Of a stretch of 64,000 bases of DNA, positions 24,433 to 32,673 are shown one piece after another. The position numbers and the translations under genes were made by a program. The number at the start of each line of letters is the position of its first letter. The stretch's first letter is position 1. The notes under the pieces are model-generated. The model saw nothing but the letters and a program-made list of their open reading frames with translations. It ran no database searches and was not told the origin of the DNA. The stretch is from DAOTVY01 sp041082245 (lineage in GTDB: Bacteria; Chloroflexota; Chloroflexia; DTKN01): positions 81,351 through 145,350 of the forward strand of contig JBDOIE010000015.1 in the NCBI GenBank assembly GCA_041082245.1, in the 5' to 3' direction.

Positions 24433-26886
24433 CTACAGCCTCCGGAGCGCTGCGATCAGGCGGTCGGTCTCCTCCGGCCGGCCGACCGTGATGCGCAGGC
24501 AGTCTTCTACCCCGGGTTGATCCACATGGCGGACCCAGATGCTCTCGCGTTCCAGAGACTCTTTGAGTCCACGCGCGCTACGTCCCAGTACCCGACAGAG
24601 CAGGAAGTTTGCCTCGGAGGGGTAGACCTGGAGATAGGGGATCTCGGCAAGCAGTCGCGCCAGGCGTTCGCGTTCGGCGACGATCTGAGCGATCCGCTCC
24701 TCCATCCGTGGCCAGGCTTCGAGCGCGGCGATCGCGGCTGCGGACGCCGCAACCGAGACGTTATAGGGCAGCTTGATTTTCCAGAAGTGCTCGAGCGCGC
24801 CGCGGGGAAGCGCAGCATATCCCACCCGAAGCCCTGCCAGACCAGCCCATTTGCTGAAGGTGCGCAGCACGATGAGTCGCTCCTCCTGCGGCACCCTGCG
24901 GATGCGGCTGCGCTCATGACCGGCGAACTCCACGTATGCCTCATCCAGAACGACCACCACAGGCAGTGCTAGCAATGCGTCGAGCTCCTCGTCCGAAAGC
25001 CAGCTCCCATCCGGGTTGTTCGGCGAGGCAAGGAAGATCACGCGTGGCCGACACTTTCGGATCGCGCCCCGCAGCTCCTCAACTGGGATACGGAAGTCGG
25101 CTTTGCGGGGGATTGTGAGTACCCGTGCTCCCGCGATCGTGGTCACGACGGGGTACATTCCGAAGGAGGGGGGACAGTGAATGGCCACGTCGCCTGGGCC
25201 GAGGAACAGCCGGGCAATCAAGTTGAGCAGCTCGTCGGAGCCAGCTCCCGCGACAATCTGTTCCGCCGGGACGCCCGTCCAGGCCGCGAGCGCTTCGCGC
25301 AGCGCGCTGCTCTGCGGGTCGGGATAACGGTGCACGTTTTCGAGGCGGCGGAGAGCTTCCCACACTTCAGGTGGCGGGCCGTAAGGGTTCTCGTTCGCAT
25401 CGAGCTTCACGATGTCATCGGGCGCAGCGCATGGGGACACGGGTACCGGGGCATAGCAGACCAAGCCCGCGATATCGGGGCGGATGAACGCCTCGATGCT
25501 CGGGTTTTCCTGCGCCTGCGGTGGCCCTTGTCTTTCTTCGCCCGGCGCCTCATCGGCGCGGCACCTTGCCGCGTGGGCATGCGCGGTGAGCGACTCCGCC
25601 TGAGCCAGGCGAAAGGCCGGCCGGGCAAGCTGTACGGAAAGCGAACGGTCGAGCGCGACCACGGACATCACGCGCACAAAATCCAGGACGTTCACCGGGG
25701 AAGCAAAGCGCGCTGTGCCGCCCGTAGGCATCAGGTGGCTGGGGCCGGCCACATAGTCGCCCAGGACCTCGCAGGAGTATTCTCCCAGAAACACCCCGCC
25801 CGCATTGCGGATGCGCGGGAGCCACCGTTCAGGTTCCCGCACGGCGAGGCAGAGGTGCTCCGGGGCAAATTCGTCCGCGAGCCGGACCGCGGTGTCCAGG
25901 TCAGGGGTAAGGAGGATGCCGCCCTGAGCCGCGAGCGAAGCCCGGATCACCTCGTTCCGGTCCAGCGATCCCAAGAGCCGCTCTGTATGCTCGGCCACGG
26001 CCAGGGCAAGCGGCCGCGACGGGGTCAGCAAGATCGCGGTCGCCAGCACGTCGTGTTCGGCCTGTGCCAGCAGGTCCGCTGCAACCCACAGCGGGTTGGC
26101 GCTTTCGTCCGCCACGATCACCGTTTCCGTAGGCCCGTAGAGGCCATCAAGGCCGACGAATCCAAACACCTCCCGCTTCGCGAGGGTGGTGAAAAGGCCT
26201 CCTGCCCCGACGATCTTGTCGACGCGTGGGATAGAGCGGGTGCCAAACGCCATCGCCGCGATCGCCTGAGCACCCCCTACGGCAAACACGCGGTCCACGC
26301 CCGCTACATCTGCGGCGGCCAGGGTTACGGGTGCCACGGAGCCGCTGTCCCGGCGCGGCGGCGTGCACACCACGATCTCCTCGACGCCGGCCACACGGGC
26401 CGGAATCGCGGCCATCAGCAGGGAGGACGGCAGCGGAGCAGTTCCTCCCGGCACGTAAATCCCGACGCGCTTGAGCGGCACCACGCGCTGGCCGATGTAT
26501 CCCGATCCCTCACCTATCGACCACGAGGTGACTTGCTGCCGCTCGTGGAAAGCACGGATGCGTCTGGCGGCCAGTTCCAGTGCTCCGCGCAAATCCGGGT
26601 CCAGCGTGCGGCAAGCTTCCTGCCAGGCCGGGCGCGCTACTTCCAGGGTACTCGGCTCCACGCCGTCCAGCTGTGACGTCCAGAAGCGCAGCCCCTCGTC
26701 GCCACGTTCCCGCACGTCGGCGACGATCCGCGCCACCGCCTGAGCAGGGGAAAGCGCCTGGCCGAAAATGCGCTCGATCGCCTTGCGCAGAGGGAATGGC
26801 ACAGTTGTCGCTTCGGACATGGGCCGCCGTGTAAGGAGCAAGCGTGCCGCTTCTTCCCAGTTTTCGTACAGCGGAATGGTCGTCAT
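24433..26886 (-). CDS. hisD-hisC: Fused histidinol dehydrogenase - histidinol-phosphate aminotransferase
   Basis: One uninterrupted 817-codon frame holds two complete enzymes. Residues about 20-440 are HisD: 'PGGTAPLPSSLLM', 'LLAQAEHD' (zinc ligands), the catalytic 'EFAPEHLCLAV' and the final zinc His in 'ESLTAHAHAARC'. A linker of about 18 polar residues (RADEAPGEERQGPPQAQ) leads to HisC at about 459-817: 'LDANENPYGPP', 'SPNNPDGS', 'VLDEAYVEF' and the PLP lysine in 'RTFSKWAGLAGLRVGY'. HisC makes histidinol phosphate and HisD oxidises histidinol to histidine, so the fusion joins two non-consecutive steps. No Met, or GTG/TTG with a ribosome site, was found at the junction. The ATG at 26886 follows GAGG. 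Confidence 0.9.
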   Translation of the reverse strand: MTTIPLYENWEEAARLLLTRRPMSEATTVPFPLRKAIERIFGQALSPAQAVARIVADVRERGDEGLRFWTSQLDGVEPSTLEVARPAWQEACRTLDPDLRGALELAARRIRAFHERQQVTSWSIGEGSGYIGQRVVPLKRVGIYVPGGTAPLPSSLLMAAIPARVAGVEEIVVCTPPRRDSGSVAPVTLAAADVAGVDRVFAVGGAQAIAAMAFGTRSIPRVDKIVGAGGLFTTLAKREVFGFVGLDGLYGPTETVIVADESANPLWVAADLLAQAEHDVLATAILLTPSRPLALAVAEHTERLLGSLDRNEVIRASLAAQGGILLTPDLDTAVRLADEFAPEHLCLAVREPERWLPRIRNAGGVFLGEYSCEVLGDYVAGPSHLMPTGGTARFASPVNVLDFVRVMSVVALDRSLSVQLARPAFRLAQAESLTAHAHAARCRADEAPGEERQGPPQAQENPSIEAFIRPDIAGLVCYAPVPVSPCAAPDDIVKLDANENPYGPPPEVWEALRRLENVHRYPDPQSSALREALAAWTGVPAEQIVAGAGSDELLNLIARLFLGPGDVAIHCPPSFGMYPVVTTIAGARVLTIPRKADFRIPVEELRGAIRKCRPRVIFLASPNNPDGSWLSDEELDALLALPVVVVLDEAYVEFAGHERSRIRRVPQEERLIVLRTFSKWAGLAGLRVGYAALPRGALEHFWKIKLPYNVSVAASAAAIAALEAWPRMEERIAQIVAERERLARLLAEIPYLQVYPSEANFLLCRVLGRSARGLKESLERESIWVRHVDQPGVEDCLRITVGRPEETDRLIAALRRL

Positions 26887-26898
26887 CGGAGCCTCTGA

Positions 26899-27903
26899 TC
26901 AGGAACGCAACGCTTCCATCATCGCGCGGCATCGGGCCGGCTCTTCCTCGAAGATGTAGGTCACGGGAGCGACTACCACCCCGCTTCCGCCGATGGCCCG
27001 GAGCTCCGTAATGGCCTGGTAAAGACGGTCTTTGCGCACAATGATATGCACCGCGAACCACCCCTCCGCGCTGTCCCGGACGACCACCCGCGAGATCGTT
27101 GGCCCCTGGAGCCCGCCCAGCGTCTCCTGGGAGAACATACGCTCGGCGATGGCATCGGGGGAAGAGCCACGCATGTTCGCAAAGATGGCCACGTGGTCCT
27201 GGGCGCGCAGGTGGCCTTCGATGAACTCGAGCAACACACGGGCGGTCTGCAGCACCTCGGGCCGGTCGCGCAGCGCCGGCCGGTGAGCGATCAACACCGC
27301 CTGGGAGCGAAGGATGGTGCCGTCTTCCAGCGGCCGCAGCCGGTTGTCCCGCAAGGTTTGCCCGGAGGATACCAGGTCTGCGATCAGGTCCGCATACCCG
27401 ATCGCAGGGGCGACCTCCAGTGTACCCTCGGCTTCGATCAGCTGGTAGGGGCGGATGCCATGCTGAACCAGGAACTCCTCGGTCAGGCGGGGAAAGCGGG
27501 TCGCGATCCGCAACGGCCGGGCGAGCGAAGCCGCATGCCGGGCGAGATCTGCCGTCGTGCGCACGTGGTTCCACTCTTCCGGGACGGCCAGACACAGCCG
27601 GCATTGTCCGAAGCCCAGTGCATCGTGCAGGACCAGAACGGATTGCTGCGAACCTGACCGCTCGGCGAGCACGTCCATTCCTGTGATCCCAAAGTCGACG
27701 CTGCCCTGCTGCACGCTAACCACGATGTCCCCCGGACGCTGGAAGAGGACGGTCAGGCCAGGCAACTTCGGGATGTGCGCAGCGTACTGTCGGGGATTAG
27801 GCTTTTCCACTTCGAGGCCACAAGCCGCCAGGAATTCCAGAGCGGCATCGCTGAGGCGCCCGTGGCTCGGCAAAGAAAGGCGAACATCTCCGGGTCGTTC
27901 CAA
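26899..27903 (-). CDS. hisG: ATP phosphoribosyltransferase, long form
   Basis: A 334-residue first enzyme of histidine synthesis. The catalytic part shows 'LSLPSHGRLSDAALEFL', 'VDFGITGMDVLAE' and 'EGTLEVAPAIGYADLIADLVSSG'. The C-terminal 90 residues, including 'GGLQGPTISRVV' and 'IGGSGVVVAPVTYIFEEEPAR', form the regulatory HisG_C domain, so histidine feedback is expected and no HisZ is needed. I place the start at a TTG (27903), because AGGAGGTG lies 5-7 bases before it and the encoded (M)ERPGDVRLSLPS fits family N-termini; the in-frame ATG at 27951 lacks a ribosome site. It is the first his gene. Confidence 0.92.
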   Translation of the reverse strand: MERPGDVRLSLPSHGRLSDAALEFLAACGLEVEKPNPRQYAAHIPKLPGLTVLFQRPGDIVVSVQQGSVDFGITGMDVLAERSGSQQSVLVLHDALGFGQCRLCLAVPEEWNHVRTTADLARHAASLARPLRIATRFPRLTEEFLVQHGIRPYQLIEAEGTLEVAPAIGYADLIADLVSSGQTLRDNRLRPLEDGTILRSQAVLIAHRPALRDRPEVLQTARVLLEFIEGHLRAQDHVAIFANMRGSSPDAIAERMFSQETLGGLQGPTISRVVVRDSAEGWFAVHIIVRKDRLYQAITELRAIGGSGVVVAPVTYIFEEEPARCRAMMEALRS

Positions 27904-27942
27904 GGGAACACCTCCTACTGCACTCCCCCTGGCGGTCGGGGA

Positions 27943-27960
27943 CGCACGCACAGGCGTGCG
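27943..27960 (-). promoter_or_regulatory. Hairpin in the hisG leader
   Basis: A perfect 7-bp stem CGCACGC/GCGTGCG with a 4-base loop lies in the 91-base gap before hisG. No T-tract follows and no His-rich leader peptide was seen, so a classical attenuator is not supported. No clear promoter was found in the gap, which suggests read-through from upstream. Confidence 0.3.
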
Positions 27961-27994
27961 GTTGGGACGACGCAGGCGCCTCAGAGGGCAACGC

Positions 27995-28339
27995 CTAGCA
28001 GGTCAGGTGTAACGCCGCAACAGCGCGTGTTCCCGTGGCGAGGAGCTGGTTGAACGTCTGGCAGGCTGCAGCGGTTCGCAGCGCGAGGAGCTGGATGCCC
28101 TCCGCTTCGAGACGCCTCTCGACTTCCGGGGAAATGCGCATGCGCCCCATCTGGCCCGTTCCTACGACCAGCACCTGTGGGCGGTAGGGCCAGACCTCCT
28201 CCAGGTCCTCCGGGTGAAGCATGTGCCCCTCCCGGCGCCACCAGCCCTCGCGCACGCGTTCGGGGAAGACGATCAGGTCGGCGGTATAGCTCTTGCCGTC
28301 CACAACCACCCGGCCGAATTCGCAGCGCTCGATGCGCAC
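27995..28339 (-). CDS. Mth938-like (DUF498) domain protein
   Basis: A 114-residue protein of the Mth938/NDUFAF3 fold. 'RIERCEFGRVVVDGKSYTADLIVFP' near the start and 'VLVVGTGQMGRMRISPEVERRLEAEGI' followed by 'NQLLATGTRAVAALHLTC' are the conserved blocks. The family's biochemical role in bacteria is unknown. I prefer the GTG at 28339, which follows GGAGG and matches the family's N-terminus; a GTG at 28369, right after the preceding stop, is the alternative. It sits between the adenosine-specific kinase family gene and hisG, so it may be co-transcribed with the his operon. Confidence 0.82.
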   Translation of the reverse strand: MRIERCEFGRVVVDGKSYTADLIVFPERVREGWWRREGHMLHPEDLEEVWPYRPQVLVVGTGQMGRMRISPEVERRLEAEGIQLLALRTAAACQTFNQLLATGTRAVAALHLTC

Positions 28340-28369
28340 CCGTACCTCCGCGGCCAGCCCGTGCCGCAC

Positions 28370-28855
28370 CTACAGCTTGTACCCGATCTGGCGCAGGAAC
28401 TGTTTCCGCCAGAGGATATCTTCCTCGCCCTCGATGCCCTGGGTGCGGATGCCGTCGATCACCCCCAGAATCCCGCGGCCCTGCTCGGTTTCGGCCACGA
28501 TCACTTCCACGGGGTTTGCAGTCGCACAGAAGATTCGGCACACCTCGGGCACCTGCTTGAGGGCGTTAAGCACGTTGACCGGGTAGAAGCCCGGCGCGAG
28601 GAACAGGATGAAGGAATGCCCCGCGGATAGCGCCAGGGCGTTCTTCCGCGCCAGCTCGAGCATGGCCTCATCGTTCCCGCTCCAGCGAACGAGCGCTTTC
28701 CCGGACGACTCGCAAAAGGCGAGCCCGAAGCGGATCCCTGGAACGCTGTTTACCACGGCTTCATGGATGTCTTCGACGGTTTTGATAAAGTGGCTCTGCC
28801 CAAGGATAAAGTTCACGTCGTCCGGTTTCTCGATCCGTACCACGTGCAATTCCAT
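28370..28855 (-). CDS. Adenosine-specific kinase family protein (DUF355)
   Basis: A 161-residue protein matching the PF04008 family, named from an archaeal structural study. 'NFILGQSHFIKTVEDIHEAVVNSVPGIRFGLAFCESSGK' and 'ALSAGHSFILFLAPGFYPVNVLNALKQVPEVCRIFCATANP' are the conserved halves, and 'GRGILGVIDGIRTQGIE' is the loop near the end. Physiological function is not established. The ATG at 28855 has a strong GGAGGAGGT site. An unrelated frame from the decayed glycosyltransferase overlaps its first 95 bases. The gene is common in archaea and thermophiles. Confidence 0.87.
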   Translation of the reverse strand: MELHVVRIEKPDDVNFILGQSHFIKTVEDIHEAVVNSVPGIRFGLAFCESSGKALVRWSGNDEAMLELARKNALALSAGHSFILFLAPGFYPVNVLNALKQVPEVCRIFCATANPVEVIVAETEQGRGILGVIDGIRTQGIEGEEDILWRKQFLRQIGYKL

Positions 28856-29575
28856 GGGGACCTCCTCCTTTGACCGCCCAGACTGTCGGCAGCTGGCCGA
28901 GAAGGGCATGATAGACAGGCAGGATCTCCTGTTCCAGCACGCATTCCCAATCGCGCTCCCGCGCTGAAGCGAGGGCACCCTCGCGCAGGCACTCCCGCAG
29001 CTCCGGAGCACGGGCCAGTTGCACCATTGCGCGAGCGATCGAGTCCGGTCCATCCGGGCATAGCAGCCCGTTGTACCCGTTTCGTATCCAGTACCGATGC
29101 CCTGGCGTATCCGTGCAGATCACCGGGAGGCCGCAGGCCAGGTACTCCCCGGTCTTGAGGAAGGGCCGGAGGTTTTGTCCGACCGGGGTAATCGGGATGA
29201 ACTCGCCTACTGCCTTGTTGATCGCGAGCACTGCATCGAAGCGCCGGCTCTCCACCCGTATCAGCCCGGCCAGCCCCCTCTGGACGGACCGTTGCGCAAA
29301 GAGAAAGGGACCTGCCTGGACGTCCAGTACCCACCTGGTCCGTTGTCCGAGCTGCCCCACCGTATGCACGAGCCGCGGGAACAACGATGCCCCAACGACG
29401 TTGTACACGTGGACCAGGTCGTAGCGCTCCCGGGACAGGATACGGAACGCGGCCGGGAAAAAAGCCGGATTCACAAAGCGCGCCGCTTCCACAGGACCGC
29501 TGGCGATACGATGCACCTGGACCCCCTGGATTAGGAACCGAACCAAACCAGACAGACCTTGGGCGGCAATTCCAT
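28761..29575 (-). pseudogene. Decayed family 4 glycosyltransferase
   Basis: Pieces of a GT4 protein remain. From the ATG at 29575 (GAGGAG ribosome site) the frame reads MELPPKVCLVWFGS, a normal GT4 N-terminus, then meets TAA after 14 codons. The homology resumes in another frame at 'LIQGVQVHRI' and runs through 'DLVHVYNVVGAS' and 'FDAVLAINKAVGEFIPITPVGQNLRPF'. It then jumps directly to the C-terminal 'LKTGEYLACGLPVICTDTPG', with most of the second Rossmann domain missing. The frame overruns into the adenosine-specific kinase family gene. A frameshift plus internal deletion are the simplest reading. A functional short remnant cannot be excluded. Confidence 0.75.
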
Positions 29576-29605
29576 AGGCTCCTCTCGCGAGGGTCGCATC
29601 GCGTG

Positions 29606-29635
29606 CCATTGTACAATGGCCTGCAGGATTGTCAA
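29606..29635 (-). promoter_or_regulatory. Strong promoter with palindrome upstream of the decayed glycosyltransferase
   Basis: Minus-strand TTGACA (29630-29635) and TACAAT (29608-29613) are 16 bases apart. The -10 lies inside a perfect 14-base palindrome CCATTGTACAATGG (29606-29619), which could be an operator. The predicted start is about 25 bases before the remnant's ATG. Confidence 0.65.
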
Positions 29636-30264
29636 GGAGCGTCCGAGCGGACAGGAAGCTCCTTGCGCAGCCGGAGCCAGCACGCCTCCCCCAGCAGAAG
29701 GCCGGCCAGCAACGCTGTGCGCCGCCGTTCTTGCCGGTACCCGAGGTGGCGGTACAGCCGGATGGCAGGCTCGTTGCGTGCGCTCACGTCGAGCACCACG
29801 GCGTGCTTCCCCCACCCGCGAGCGACCTCCTCGGCCTTGAGGAGCAGCGCTGTCCCGATGCCCTGCCGGCGCATCGGTGCCGCAACCGCGACGTCCGAGA
29901 TATACGCCTCGTTTCTGCGGCACGGTTGGTCGAGCAGCGAGAGATAAAAGAGCGCGCGCAGACCGCCGAGCAAGCCGAGCTCTTCGAAGAGAATTGCCGT
30001 TGCTGGCCAGAACGGAGCCTCCGGGTCCTCCCGTCGCCGTAGCGCGATCGTGCCGACGACGCGTCCCCCGTAATCCGCAACGAACAGGCCACCCAGGCGG
30101 TGCCCTTCGGCCTCCGTGCTCAGCGTGCGGAAGACGATCCTGTGGGCACAGTCCATCCTTCGCCCGAACGCCGCAAGGAACTTGTCGGCGAATCCCTCCA
30201 CCAGGATCTCGGCGATCGCCTCCAGGTCGTCGCGGGTCGCTGGCCGCACACGCAGGTCACTCAT
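29632..30264 (-). CDS. GNAT-family N-acetyltransferase
   Basis: A 210-residue acetyltransferase. 'VRPATRDDLEAIAEILVEGFADKF' opens the GNAT fold, 'GLFVADYGGRVVGTIALRR' forms the central strands, and the acetyl-CoA motif 'VAVAAPMRRQGIGTALLLKAEEVA' is intact, followed by 'LDVSARNEPAIRLYRHLGYRQERRRTALL'. Substrate unknown. The ATG at 30264 overlaps the last 8 bases of the FtsX-type permease gene, so the pair is co-translated. Its stop overlaps the -35 box of the next promoter. Confidence 0.85.
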   Translation of the reverse strand: MSDLRVRPATRDDLEAIAEILVEGFADKFLAAFGRRMDCAHRIVFRTLSTEAEGHRLGGLFVADYGGRVVGTIALRRREDPEAPFWPATAILFEELGLLGGLRALFYLSLLDQPCRRNEAYISDVAVAAPMRRQGIGTALLLKAEEVARGWGKHAVVLDVSARNEPAIRLYRHLGYRQERRRTALLAGLLLGEACWLRLRKELPVRSDAP

Positions 30265-32584
30265 AGCGAAGCACCTCGCCGACCGGCCACCGTGTGGAAC
30301 AGACCGCCGGTACGACCCCTGCAAGCATGCTGAGTCCCTCGGCGAAGAAGGCCGCTAAGGCAAGATCCACTGCACGGACGGTCAGCGGCACATGAATGAG
30401 GGTAGCGCCGATCACCGACGCGAGCCCTTGTCCCCCAAGGATCCCGCCTGGCAGTGCGGCCAGGATCGCCAATGCCCCGCAAATCGCTCCTTCGACGGCA
30501 AAGAGGCGGGCCAGATGGCGACGTCTGGCGCCCAGAGCGCGGAGCACCGCGATTTCGCGCAGCCGTTCCCAGATGGCTAGCCACTGGATGTTGCCTATGC
30601 CCACCGCCCCCGTGAGGGCGACCAGGGCCACCGTTCCGTAGAGCAAGCCTGCGACGATCCGGGTTGCGTCCCGGGCCTGCTCCACTCCTGTACGGGCCGG
30701 CTCGGTGCCCGGCCCGAGCGCACGGAACTTGCGCTCGATCACCGCCAGCAACTGCTCGACATGCTCGTCATCCGGTGCGATGCACTGCACCGCAAAAACC
30801 CCGACGCGATCTTCCGACCGCGCCATCTGCTGCACGGTGTCCAGTGGCAGGAACAGCTTACCCGTCGGCGCATCGCCCAGTCCGAAGATCGCTTCGTCCC
30901 GTACGATGCCAACGACCCCTACCGGTCGCACTCGCCCATTGACTTCTGCCTCCAGCGTGTCGCCGAGGCGGATCTGCTGACGCTGGGCAAGGTCTAGTGA
31001 GACCACGGCTGCATCGGCCTCCCCGGGCAGGAACCAGCGCCCGCGGGCCAACTCGTACCGGTACAGGCGGGTCTGCGGCGGCAGCCCCCAGAGGCGTACG
31101 GACTCTCCCCCGACAACGGCCCAGCGCACATCCCACCCTTCGGCCTCTGTGATTCCCGGTATCGTCCGCAGCTGGGCTGCGAACCGGGCTCCCACCGGGG
31201 CGTCGAACCATACCCAGGCGTCCGCGGCGTAGATATGGAATAGGTCGCGGATCGCGCGGTGCAGGGAGACCTCGGTGATGCGCGCAGAGAGAAACGCAGC
31301 TACCGCCGCCGCGGTGACGCCCACGCGGACGATGGTCCGTGTGGGCCTGCGCCGGATCTCCCGCAATGCGAGCCACCACCAGATGGGCAACGGGCGATGG
31401 GCGCGCGTCATCGCTCCACCCTCGGAGCGGATGCCGTATCCGCCGAGGGCATCCCGCACGCAAACGCGGCTTGCCCGCCATACAGGCACGAGCGCGCTGG
31501 GCAAGGTGACCCCGATCCCGACGGCGCAACCTAGCCCGAGGCTTAACGGGTCGAGGTGCGGCATCCCGACCTCTACGTTCAGCAGTTTCCCCAGGTATCG
31601 GAGGAGTTGCCATCCTACCAGCCAGCCCAGGACGATCCCTCCCAGGGTGCCTGTCCCGGCGAAGAAAGCGCCGCCTTCCAGATAGAGGCGCACCACGGTT
31701 CCCCTGGTCGCTCCAAGCGCTTTCAGGATAGCGATCTCGCGCACCTGCTCGGAAACGAGGACAGCGAACGTGTTGCTAACCAGGAATGCCCCGATCAGCA
31801 GGCCCATACCTGCAAGTGCAGCCATCAAGCGGACGATCGTCCGCAGCTCGCGGTAGCCTGTGAACGCTTCCGGTCGGCGAAGTTCGAGCTCCCCATGGGG
31901 CACCCGACGCCGTTCCAAGAGCGCCCGGATCTCGGCCGCACCCGCTTCGAGGGCCCGCGGATCCTGCAGGCGGATCAGCAGGCGGTTGTCCCCGCGGGTG
32001 CCGAGGAAGGGACGCACGGCGGAAGCAGGAAGGTACCCGACGGCCAGCCGCATTAGCCCTGCGGAAGGGTAGTAGGGGGTGCGGGTAAAACCGCTGACCC
32101 GCAGCGACCGGATCTGACCCTCCGGACCGCGCAGCTCGATGGTATCCCCCACAGCAATCGGGGCCAGTTCTTTCACCGAGACTTCCAGGGCAATCTCGTC
32201 TCGCTCGGGGGGATGTCCTTCCAGCCAGGCCATCTCGTTGACCCGCACGTCGGCGAACGTCTCTACGCCCTGGAGCTCGATATCCATCCAGTACCCGCCC
32301 GCACGCCATTTGGAAAAGGTTACCGCGCGCCGCTCAGCAGCGGATACAGCAGGAAGTTGCTCGAGTGCGCGGACCAAACTCGCATCGGCATCCCATACCC
32401 ACACCGTGATATCGGCCTGCGAGTGATGCTGGTAGGCCTGACGCTGCGCATGGAGCAACGTGCGGCTGGTCAGGGTGATTGCCACGATCCCTGCCACGCC
32501 GATCGCAACCCCAGCCCAGGTAAGCAGTGAGCGGCCTGAGCGCAGACGCAGGTCCCGCCAGACCTTCTTTCCGTAGAACAGCAT
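30257..32584 (-). CDS. FtsX/MacB-type ABC transporter permease (duplicated), ATPase absent
   Basis: A 775-residue permease with two FtsX/MacB halves. Each half begins with a basic stretch and a membrane span (LLTWAGVAIGVAGIVAITL; IVRVGVTAAAVAAFL). A long extracellular MacB_PCD-like region follows, then a three-span block with the coupling motif 'REIAILKALGATRGTVVRL' or 'REIAVLRALGARRRHLARL'. Such proteins need a LolD/MacB-like ATPase, but none is adjacent on either side. They act in lipoprotein export, efflux or mechanical signalling. The start at 32584 (MLFYGKKVW) is placed by homology; no strong ribosome site is visible. Confidence 0.85.
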   Translation of the reverse strand: MLFYGKKVWRDLRLRSGRSLLTWAGVAIGVAGIVAITLTSRTLLHAQRQAYQHHSQADITVWVWDADASLVRALEQLPAVSAAERRAVTFSKWRAGGYWMDIELQGVETFADVRVNEMAWLEGHPPERDEIALEVSVKELAPIAVGDTIELRGPEGQIRSLRVSGFTRTPYYPSAGLMRLAVGYLPASAVRPFLGTRGDNRLLIRLQDPRALEAGAAEIRALLERRRVPHGELELRRPEAFTGYRELRTIVRLMAALAGMGLLIGAFLVSNTFAVLVSEQVREIAILKALGATRGTVVRLYLEGGAFFAGTGTLGGIVLGWLVGWQLLRYLGKLLNVEVGMPHLDPLSLGLGCAVGIGVTLPSALVPVWRASRVCVRDALGGYGIRSEGGAMTRAHRPLPIWWWLALREIRRRPTRTIVRVGVTAAAVAAFLSARITEVSLHRAIRDLFHIYAADAWVWFDAPVGARFAAQLRTIPGITEAEGWDVRWAVVGGESVRLWGLPPQTRLYRYELARGRWFLPGEADAAVVSLDLAQRQQIRLGDTLEAEVNGRVRPVGVVGIVRDEAIFGLGDAPTGKLFLPLDTVQQMARSEDRVGVFAVQCIAPDDEHVEQLLAVIERKFRALGPGTEPARTGVEQARDATRIVAGLLYGTVALVALTGAVGIGNIQWLAIWERLREIAVLRALGARRRHLARLFAVEGAICGALAILAALPGGILGGQGLASVIGATLIHVPLTVRAVDLALAAFFAEGLSMLAGVVPAVCSTRWPVGEVLRYE

Positions 32585-32673
32585 CTTGCGGCGCCCCGTT
32601 CCAAGTATGGGGAAGGGAGCGGTCGTTTCCCTGCAATGGTCTGTGGCGCGCTCGCGGGCTGCCTTCGTGCAGC

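Noticed and set aside
27904..27994. Histidine attenuator or T-box before hisG
   Set aside because: There is a 7-bp hairpin, but no run of His codons, no T-box sequence and no T-tract.
29531..29923. Open frame overlapping the GNAT gene and the glycosyltransferase remnant
   Set aside because: Only its last 14 codons, from the ATG at 29575, look like protein; the rest is the shadow of the acetyltransferase gene.
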